Shown here: in pieces, positions 15,165-20,247 of the stretch
Layout of the letters: each line of letters starts with the position of its first letter
Position numbering within the stretch: position 1 is the stretch's first letter
Assembly (NCBI GenBank): GCA_964417555.1
Contig: CAYQIM010000056.1
Coordinates: forward strand, 1-20,247
DNA length: 20,247 nt
Direction: 5' to 3'
Source: CAYQIM01 sp964417555
Lineage (GTDB): Bacteria; Pseudomonadota; Gammaproteobacteria; Diplorickettsiales; Diplorickettsiaceae
The notes under the pieces: generated by a model
Databases searched by the model: none
Told to the model about the DNA's origin: nothing
The model's input: only the letters and a program-made list of their open reading frames with translations
Position numbers and translations under genes: made by a program

Positions 15165-16481
15165 ATGTTTAACGATAACAACCTGCGGGATCAATTAGAG
15201 CAATATCCAGAATCAACTTTTTGGCTAGGCTATAGTGGCGGGCTGGATTCTCAAGTATTACTTTATTCACTGGCTAATATTTTCCCTGCGACTCGTTTGC
15301 GAGCGATCCACATTAATCATGGTTGGCATAGTGCTGCTTTGCAATGGGCAGAAACTTGCCAGCAAACCTGCGCACAGTTAGGTGTCGATTGTGAAGTGAT
15401 TACTGTTGATGCTCAACCGAAGGGAGGAGAAAGTCCAGAAGCATGCGCTAGGCAAGCGCGCTATGCGGCTTTGGCAGCGCGATTAAGAAGTGGTGACTGT
15501 TTATTGACAGCCCATCATCGCGATGATCAGGCTGAGACTTTTTTTTTGCAGTTATTACGTGGAGCCGGTATTCGTGGGCTTGCTAGTATGCCTGCTGCTA
15601 TGCCCTTTGGCGAAGGGATGCTTGTCCGGCCATTACTGCAATACTCAAGGTCGGAGTTAGAACATTATGCAAAAGAAAGAGAATTGACTTGGGTAGAAGA
15701 TAGCAGTAATACAAATTTACGTTTTAACCGTAATTTTATTCGTCACCAATTATTGCCGTTGCTTCATCGACGCTGGCCTGAGGCTAACAAGACGCTGGCA
15801 AGGGTTGCGCAAAATACTGCAGAAGCGCATCGACTGCTGGAAGAGGTGGCGCATGAAGATTGGCTAAAGGTTTGTGACCCATCGTCAAATAACCTTGTTG
15901 TTTCGCGATTACTTCGTTTAACGCCAGCACGTCGTCGAAATTGTTTGCGATATTGGTTGAATCAATTGTGTTTTCCTTTGCCCAGTCAAAAACAATTACA
16001 ACAAATTGAATTTTTGTTGGAAAGTAAAAGAGATGCTAATCCACAAGTCGATTGGGGAGGTGTTCAGATTCGCCGTTACCATGATTTTTTATATGCACTA
16101 GCATTAAAGAAAACAACGGTGTTGCCAATTCTATCTATTGACTGGGATCTCAGACAAAAAACATTGTCTTTACCATTAATAGGCAAGTTGACTTCAGAAC
16201 AGGTTATCGGCCAAGGCATTGGTTGTGAAAGAATCAAGGGCATGCCGCTCAACATTAAGTTCCGCCAAGGCGGAGAACGGTTTCATTCACAAGGTCGTCT
16301 GGGCTCCCACCCATTAAAAAAATTATTCCAAGAATGGAAGGTCCCTCCATGGCAGCGGCAAACTATTCCTTTGCTTTATTGTCAGGATGAATTAATCGCT
16401 GTTCCTGGTTATGGAGTAAACCCAAATTTTCTAGCGAATAAGAATGAATGGGGATATGTCATCCGCTTAAAGCCGATATAA
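15165..16481 (+). CDS. tilS: tRNA(Ile)-lysidine synthase
   Basis: ATP-dependent enzyme that attaches lysine to C34 of tRNA-Ile(CAU), changing its reading from AUG to AUA. About 438 residues (E. coli 432). The PP-loop motif SGGLDS is at about residues 24-29, then HINHGWH, LTAHHRDDQAETFFLQLLRG and the specific stretch WVEDSSNTNLRFNRNFIRHQLLP. The C-terminal tRNA-binding domains end with KLFQEWKVPPWQRQTIPLL. ATG 15165 follows directly on an in-frame GTG at 15162, so either may be used; no strong ribosome binding site is seen. Its TAA stop lies inside the left arm of a hairpin repeat. Confidence 0.94.
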   Translation: MFNDNNLRDQLEQYPESTFWLGYSGGLDSQVLLYSLANIFPATRLRAIHINHGWHSAALQWAETCQQTCAQLGVDCEVITVDAQPKGGESPEACARQARYAALAARLRSGDCLLTAHHRDDQAETFFLQLLRGAGIRGLASMPAAMPFGEGMLVRPLLQYSRSELEHYAKERELTWVEDSSNTNLRFNRNFIRHQLLPLLHRRWPEANKTLARVAQNTAEAHRLLEEVAHEDWLKVCDPSSNNLVVSRLLRLTPARRRNCLRYWLNQLCFPLPSQKQLQQIEFLLESKRDANPQVDWGGVQIRRYHDFLYALALKKTTVLPILSIDWDLRQKTLSLPLIGKLTSEQVIGQGIGCERIKGMPLNIKFRQGGERFHSQGRLGSHPLKKLFQEWKVPPWQRQTIPLLYCQDELIAVPGYGVNPNFLANKNEWGYVIRLKPI

Positions 16482-16597
16482 TCATCGTTTTTGCATGGTT
16501 TCGTTGTTGGATTGGCTTTTTCGATGCATGTACTTTGTGTACATTCCGCTTCTCCAAGCCAATTCGCTTAGAAACCAAGCAAAATACTTGATTATAT
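16476..16597. repeat. hairpin repeat copy D, 122 bp, beginning at the tilS stop
   Basis: The left arm 16476-16503 and right arm 16570-16597 pair over most of 28 positions: ATATAATCA, TTTTGC and TGGTTTC all have exact partners. A second helix ATTGGCTT/AAGCCAAT follows, and the centre is ATGTAC-TTTGT-GTACAT with TTCCGCTTCTCC on its 3' side. The arm sequence is unrelated to copies A-C, but the centre and its flanks are similar. It overlaps the last bases of tilS and lies between convergent tilS and csbD, so it could act as a terminator for both. Confidence 0.7.
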
Positions 16598-16635
16598 GTA
16601 ATAGTTAGAGTGGTTTAAGAGAAAAGATTACATTT

Positions 16636-16845
16636 TTAATGATGATCTTTGTCCTTGTTAAAAAAATCACGGAGTTCTTTTTCTGCTTGATCTTTGGCAA
16701 TACCATATCTTTCCTGAATTTTTCCGATCATTTTCTCTTTATTGCCTTTAACTTGTTGCCAATCATCATCGGTGAATTTAGACCATTTTTCACGGAGCTT
16801 TCCTTTGAATTGTTCCCATTTGCCTTTTAGTTCATCAGGATTCAT
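16636..16845 (-). CDS. CsbD/YjbJ-family stress protein
   Basis: A 69-residue hydrophilic protein, the same length as E. coli YjbJ and similar throughout: MNPDELKGKWEQFKGKLREKW, FTDDDWQQVKG, then KIQERYGIAKDQAEKELRDFF. The family is abundant under general stress but its biochemical role is not settled. AAGGAG lies six bases before the ATG. It is a single gene flanked by hairpin repeats D and B. Confidence 0.93.
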   Translation of the reverse strand: MNPDELKGKWEQFKGKLREKWSKFTDDDWQQVKGNKEKMIGKIQERYGIAKDQAEKELRDFFNKDKDHH

Positions 16846-16921
16846 AACTATCTCCTTATATAGTGCGCATTAATACGATAAAACTACCTAATAACAATCT
16901 TTATGACCATTTTATCTAATT

Positions 16922-16949
16922 AGTATAGACTAAATTTATTGACATACAA
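16922..16949 (-). promoter_or_regulatory. possible csbD promoter
   Basis: On the minus strand TTGTAT (16949-16944) and TATACT (16927-16922) are separated by 16 bases, giving a leader of about 70 bases before csbD. A weaker alternative (TTGTTA...TATTAA) lies nearer the gene. Confidence 0.3.
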
Positions 16950-16954
16950 GTATA

Positions 16955-17071
16955 AGAAAGCGCCTTCTAATGCACGTAACGGTCAAAAAGTTTTTTCTAT
17001 GTTTCGTTACTCACATACCAATCATGTATGTTCCGACACGCTACTTGAAAAACAATGTTTTTTGTCTCGTT
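16955..17071. repeat. hairpin repeat copy B with lost right arm
   Basis: The left end AGAAAGCGCCTTCTAATG matches the 18-bp end of copy A at 15 of 18 positions. The interior TGCACG, CGGTCAAAAAG, TTTCGTTACTCACATAC, ATGTATGTTCCG and TTTTTTGTCTCGT follows copy C closely. After GTCTCGTT the usual CCTAGC-CATTTGAAGACACTTT right end is missing and a different palindrome begins. It lies between the csbD 5' end and the mip 3' end. Confidence 0.75.
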
Positions 17072-17072
17072 G

Positions 17073-17103
17073 ATAATTCCACATTTTGAAAATGTGGAAT
17101 TAT
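17073..17103. repeat. 31-bp near-perfect palindrome after mip
   Basis: ATAATTCCACATTTT (17073-17087), a single G, then its exact reverse complement (17089-17103). It begins 28 bases after the mip stop on the minus strand and could form a strong hairpin at the end of the mip transcript, although no U-run follows. It occupies the place where the right arm of copy B should be. Confidence 0.8.
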
Positions 17104-17131
17104 CTTATACGCTAAGAGATTACCTATTTGC

Positions 17132-17881
17132 TCATGCAGATTTACTATTTTTTACTTCAATGAGATGGATCGTAAACAACAATGTTTGGTTCGGTCCGAT
17201 AGTCTTATCCACGCCATGATCCCCATAGGCGAGTTGAGGCGGAATAACAACTTGGAATGTTGCACCTGGTTTCATGAGCTTTAAAACTTCAGTCCATCCA
17301 GGAATTACGTTATTGATAGGGAAGGTAACAGGCGTTTTTGATTTATCAAAAATAGTTCCATTAATAAAGCTGCCGGTATAGTCTACTTTTACCATGGAGT
17401 TATCCGTAGGTCCTTCACCACTACCAGGATGAATAATTTTATATTGAAGCCCACTTTGAGTCGTGATAATACCAGGTTTCACTTTGTTAGCCACTAAGTA
17501 AGCATCACCCAATTGTTTGTTTTGGTTGCTCACTGTTTTAAATTCAGCTTCTTTTTTACTAATGAGTTCTTGTTGGAAGTTTTTCAATATATCCACCATT
17601 TGTGCTTGTGTTAATGAAGTTTTACCTTGTAGGGCATCTTTCAATCCTTTTTCCAGTTCAATGGGATCAACTTCTATGTCCTGTTCTTTAAAGTTTTCGC
17701 CCAGATCAGCGCCAATACTGTAGCTTATTTGGGCTTTACTGGGCTTAGCGGTAGCGTTTTTATGTTCACCTGATACGGTGAGTTGATTAACCGTGGACGG
17801 AGAGGTACTCTGTGCAGCCAGCACGGCTGAACTAACGAATAAACTAGCCGCTAAGGTCGAAAGGGCGGATAATCTTGTCAT
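17132..17881 (-). CDS. mip: Mip-like FKBP-type peptidyl-prolyl isomerase
   Basis: Exported proline isomerase of 249 residues with the Legionella/Coxiella Mip layout. A signal peptide covers residues 1-22 or 23 (charged start, hydrophobic LAASLFVSSAVLA, cut near AVLA-A). Residues about 50-130 are the helical N-terminal dimerisation region (ISYSIGADLGENFKEQ, then a long helix ending NQNKQLGDAYLVANK). The FKBP domain covers about 140-245 with pocket residues Y168, F178-D179, V192-I193, W196 and Y219. In Legionella, Mip is a surface virulence factor; that role here is inference. FkpA is the closest alternative. AAGGAAG lies about eight bases before the ATG. It is a single gene, divergent from mnmG. 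Confidence 0.88.
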   Translation of the reverse strand: MTRLSALSTLAASLFVSSAVLAAQSTSPSTVNQLTVSGEHKNATAKPSKAQISYSIGADLGENFKEQDIEVDPIELEKGLKDALQGKTSLTQAQMVDILKNFQQELISKKEAEFKTVSNQNKQLGDAYLVANKVKPGIITTQSGLQYKIIHPGSGEGPTDNSMVKVDYTGSFINGTIFDKSKTPVTFPINNVIPGWTEVLKLMKPGATFQVVIPPQLAYGDHGVDKTIGPNQTLLFTIHLIEVKNSKSA

Positions 17882-17917
17882 TGGGTTCTTCCTTTTGGGA
17901 ATAAGTTTAAAAAAACC

Positions 17918-17946
17918 GTTATATTGCCTTAGTTTCCATTAGAAAA
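17918..17946 (-). promoter_or_regulatory. possible mip promoter
   Basis: On the minus strand TATAAC (17923-17918) has TTTTCT (17946-17941) 17 bases upstream. The -10 match is good and the -35 match poor. Confidence 0.28.
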
Positions 17947-17953
17947 CTATAGC
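17924..17953 (+). promoter_or_regulatory. possible mnmG promoter upstream of repeat C
   Basis: TTGCCT (17924-17929) and TATAGC (17948-17953) are 18 bases apart on the plus strand. Transcription would start near 17960, at the left edge of repeat C, so the whole repeat would be in the mnmG leader. Moderate match by eye. Confidence 0.25.
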
Positions 17954-17960
17954 TAATTTA

Positions 17961-18106
17961 AGAGAGTATCTTCAAAATGCACGATGGCGGTCAAAAAACG
18001 TTGTTTTTCTGTGTTTCGCTACTCACATACTTCATGTATGCTCCGTTGCGATACTCGAAAAGACAACGTTTTTTGTCTCGTCCTAGCACATTTGAAGACA
18101 CTTTAT
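17961..18106. repeat. hairpin repeat copy C, 146 bp, upstream of mnmG
   Basis: The left end (AGTATCTTCAAAATG, ending 17979) pairs imperfectly with the right end CATTTGAAGACACTTTAT (18089-18106). The right end is almost identical to that of copy A. The interior AACGTTGTTTTTC pairs with GACAACGTTTTTT. The centre is CATAC-TTCAT-GTATG with GCTCCGTTGCGATACTCG on its 3' side. It fills most of the spacer between the divergent mip and mnmG genes, ending 17 bases before the mnmG ATG. Confidence 0.85.
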
Positions 18107-18123
18107 AAGAATAAACGAAAACC

Positions 18124-19992
18124 ATGCAGCTTTCTAAAGAATTTGATGTCATTGTTGTAGGTGGCGGTCACGCCGGTACCGAAGCCGCTTTAGCGGCGGC
18201 ACGATTGGGCGCAAGCACGTTGCTATTGACGCATAACATTGAGACTTTGGGTCAACTTTCTTGTAATCCCTCTATTGGTGGTATTGGTAAAAGTCATTTA
18301 GTCAAAGAAATCGATGCTTTGGGCGGAGTGATGGCCTTTGCAGCGGATCAGGCTGGTATCCAATGGCGTGTACTAAATGCAAGTAAAGGTCCAGCTGTAC
18401 GCGCAACACGCGCACAAATGGATCGTAATTTATATAAACAAGCGATTCGTACGACACTAGAGAACCAAAGCAATCTATCTATTTTCCAACAGGGAGTGGA
18501 TGATTTGATTTGGCAAGACAATGGTATAAAAGGTGTTATTACACAAACCGGTATTCGTTTTCGTAGTAAGACGGTGATATTAACGGCAGGTACTTTTTTA
18601 GCAGGTAAAATTCATATTGGACTTCAACAATCGCAAGGAGGTCGTGCAGGTGATCCAGCGGCTATGAATTTGGCGCAGCGATTACGCCAGCTGCCGTTGC
18701 GGATTAATCGTTTGAAAACAGGAACTCCACCTCGCCTGGATGGTCGGACGATTGATTATAAAAAATTATTAGAACAGCCTAGTGAATTTCCATTGCCGGT
18801 ATTTTCCTTTTCAGGAAAAGTGGAACAACACCCTGCTCAGATAAGTTGTTTTATTACTCATACTAATGAAGCAACCCATGCGATTATTCGTTCAGGGTTG
18901 GATCGTTCACCTATGTACAGTGGGGTGATTGAAGGAACAGGTCCGCGCTATTGCCCATCGATTGAAGATAAAGTGGTACGATTTGCTGATAAAACAAGTC
19001 ATCAGATTTTCCTAGAGCCAGAAGGCCTTAACACCCATGAAGTATATCCGAATGGAATTTCGACAAGCTTACCCTTTGAGGTGCAGGTAGAATTAGTGCA
19101 TAGCATTAAAGGCTTAGAGCAAGCACATATTACGCGACCGGGTTATGCTATCGAATATGATTTTTTTGACCCACGAGATTTATTTCCTTCCTTAGAATCA
19201 CGTATTTTAGAGAATTTATTTTTTGCTGGTCAAATTAATGGAACAACGGGTTATGAAGAAGCCGCCGCTCAGGGATTGATTGCCGGTTTAAATGCCGCAC
19301 GAAAAGCACAAGACAAATCTACGTGGTCACCGCGTCGTGATGAAGCTTATATTGGGGTTTTGATCGATGATTTAATTACCCAAGGCACCTTAGAACCTTA
19401 TCGTATGTTTACCAGCCGTGCAGAATATCGTTTATTGCTTCGTGAAGATAATGCCGATCTACGTCTCAGTGAAGTGGCTTATGGGTTAGGCTTAATTGAT
19501 GCCGCACGTTGGCAAATTGTAAGTAAGAAACGCGACACGATAGAAAAAGAACAGCTACGTTTACAGAAACTTTCTGTTAGGCCGCAAACTTCGGCGAGTG
19601 CAGCGGTAGAAAATTATTTAAAGCAAGCGTTGACAAGAGATTATCGTGTTTCTGAATTACTCACACGGCCTGAATTGAATTATACCGATTTAATGAAAAT
19701 AGAAGGCTTAGGTCCGGGTGTTTTGGACCTGCAGGTGAGTGAACAAATTGAAATTCAAGCAAAATATCAAGGCTATATTGAACGACAACGTAATGAGATT
19801 GAACGACAAGGGCGCTATGAAGCGATCTCGTTACCTATAGCGTTAGATTATCACACGGTTAAAGGACTTTCGAATGAAGTGCGAGAGAAGTTAATTCAGC
19901 ATAAACCATTAACTTTGGGCCAGGCATCACGTATTCCAGGCGTTACGCCAGCGGCTGTTTCATTATTACTCGTACAGTTAAAAAAACGTTAA
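18124..19992 (+). CDS. mnmG: tRNA uridine 5-carboxymethylaminomethyl modification enzyme MnmG (GidA)
   Basis: FAD enzyme that with MnmE installs the cmnm5 group on U34 of certain tRNAs. 622 residues (E. coli 629). The FAD motif GGGHAGTEAA is at 13-22, and LSCNPSIGGIGKSHLVKE carries Cys47. The second key cysteine is C277 in GPRYCPSIEDK; both match the E. coli numbering. FAGQINGTTGYEEAAAQG and MFTSRAEYRLLLREDNADLR are intact. The C-terminal MnmE/tRNA-binding end YHTVKGLSNEVREKL...ASRIPGVTPAAVSLLL is complete. No good Shine-Dalgarno site precedes the ATG, and repeat C ends 17 bases upstream. The rsmG-parA genes often found after it are not visible; a hairpin repeat begins at its stop codon. Confidence 0.97.
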   Translation: MQLSKEFDVIVVGGGHAGTEAALAAARLGASTLLLTHNIETLGQLSCNPSIGGIGKSHLVKEIDALGGVMAFAADQAGIQWRVLNASKGPAVRATRAQMDRNLYKQAIRTTLENQSNLSIFQQGVDDLIWQDNGIKGVITQTGIRFRSKTVILTAGTFLAGKIHIGLQQSQGGRAGDPAAMNLAQRLRQLPLRINRLKTGTPPRLDGRTIDYKKLLEQPSEFPLPVFSFSGKVEQHPAQISCFITHTNEATHAIIRSGLDRSPMYSGVIEGTGPRYCPSIEDKVVRFADKTSHQIFLEPEGLNTHEVYPNGISTSLPFEVQVELVHSIKGLEQAHITRPGYAIEYDFFDPRDLFPSLESRILENLFFAGQINGTTGYEEAAAQGLIAGLNAARKAQDKSTWSPRRDEAYIGVLIDDLITQGTLEPYRMFTSRAEYRLLLREDNADLRLSEVAYGLGLIDAARWQIVSKKRDTIEKEQLRLQKLSVRPQTSASAAVENYLKQALTRDYRVSELLTRPELNYTDLMKIEGLGPGVLDLQVSEQIEIQAKYQGYIERQRNEIERQGRYEAISLPIALDYHTVKGLSNEVREKLIQHKPLTLGQASRIPGVTPAAVSLLLVQLKKR

Positions 19993-20118
19993 TACTCTTC
20001 GCACTTGAATTTTTGGCAGCGTTCCCGCTCAATTCGCAATCCTCATGTATTTTGTATACACTGCGGTTGCTTCATTTTCGCGGCGCCTTGCCAAAAATCC
20101 AATTGCTGTGAGTATAAA
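19989..20118. repeat. hairpin repeat copy E, 130 bp, beginning at the mnmG stop
   Basis: The left arm 19989-20017 and right arm 20090-20118 pair without gaps at about 23 of 29 positions, including ATACTC, GCA, TTG and ATTTTTGGC. The centre TGTAT-TTT-GTATACA is flanked by TTCGCAATCC on the 5' side and CTGCGGTTGCTTC on the 3' side, like the apex of copies C and D. It includes the mnmG TAA, so it could end or stabilise the mnmG transcript. Confidence 0.7.
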
Positions 20119-20135
20119 TTAAGTGAGTTTTTATT

Positions 20136-20240
20136 CGTGAAACTCCTGCGACGAGACAATGAGAGCATTGCGGAAGCAATGCGAAGTTGAGGAGCCCGCG
20201 ATAGGCGTGCGTTGACGGGCGAAGCAGGAAACGCATCACG
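20136..20240. repeat. GC-rich structured segment with nested inverted repeats
   Basis: CGTGAAACTCCTGC (20136-20149) pairs imperfectly with GCAGGAAACGCATCACG (20224-20240). Inside are a perfect 7-bp hairpin GCATTGC-GGAA-GCAATGC (20165-20182) closed by a GNRA-type loop, and GCCCG/CGGGC (20194-20198 and 20216-20220). It is richer in GC than its surroundings. No convincing ORF is seen. The window ends here, so its full extent is unknown; it may be another mobile palindrome or an RNA. Confidence 0.5.
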
Positions 20241-20247
20241 CCGTAAA

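Noticed and set aside
14921..15181. Minus-strand ORF of 86 codons between accA and tilS
   Set aside because: It overlaps the ends of both genes and contains the false peptide HHWTLAFAGAT that palindromic repeats typically produce.
5284..18106. CRISPR array interpretation of the repeats
   Set aside because: The copies are long, dispersed, single and self-complementary; there is no short repeat with regular spacers.
20005..20190. Plus-strand ORF of 61 codons after mnmG
   Set aside because: It lies inside hairpin repeat E and the following structured segment, has no ribosome binding site and no protein-like composition.

Overview
The window looks like a chromosomal segment of an AT-rich gammaproteobacterium. 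Most genes are core housekeeping genes whose proteins resemble E. coli or Legionella-type homologues along their full length: SpoT, RpoZ, GapA, Tkt, LpxL, AccA, TilS, CsbD/YjbJ, MnmG. A Mip-like secreted FKBP isomerase, two tandem TyrP-type amino-acid permeases and many short intergenic inverted repeats point by inference to the Legionellales/Coxiellaceae, perhaps a host-associated Rickettsiella- or Diplorickettsia-like bacterium. This placement is a judgement from protein style, not a search result.

Layout. Bases 1-2876 (+ strand) hold a phage-tail-like cassette cut by the left edge of the window: a frame-disrupted partial gene, an unknown coiled-coil-rich protein, a tail-fibre protein with a phage tail-fibre N-terminus and a kelch-like C-terminal half, and a small unknown protein that overlaps the spoT stop codon by 4 bp. 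Bases 2873-12371 (- strand) are a long row of core genes, read in the order ferredoxin, lpxL, tyrP, tyrP, tkt, gapA, (hairpin repeat), rpoZ, spoT. Then come hsp20 (+), a uracil-DNA-glycosylase-like gene (-), a small acidic gene plus accA (+), tilS (+), csbD (-), mip (-) and mnmG (+).

How the genes work together. rpoZ-spoT forms a transcription and stringent-response unit. tkt-gapA is a central carbon unit. The ferredoxin, lpxL and two permeases are closely packed and probably cotranscribed. accA supplies malonyl-CoA for fatty acids and LpxL uses acyl chains in lipid A. TilS and MnmG both modify tRNA anticodon loops. Hsp20, CsbD and Mip are stress or envelope proteins.

The most interesting feature is a family of 120-146 bp hairpin-forming repeats in five intergenic regions: 5284-5426, 16476-16597, 16955-17103, 17961-18106 and 19989-20118. 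Three share arm sequence. Two have unrelated arms but the same kind of central stem-loop and flanking bases, so structure seems conserved more than sequence. Two of them begin inside the stop codon region of tilS and mnmG, and one fills almost the whole gap between mip and mnmG. A degenerate relative may lie between accA and tilS, and a different GC-rich structured stretch closes the window. I saw no tRNA, rRNA, CRISPR array, complete insertion sequence or replication origin.
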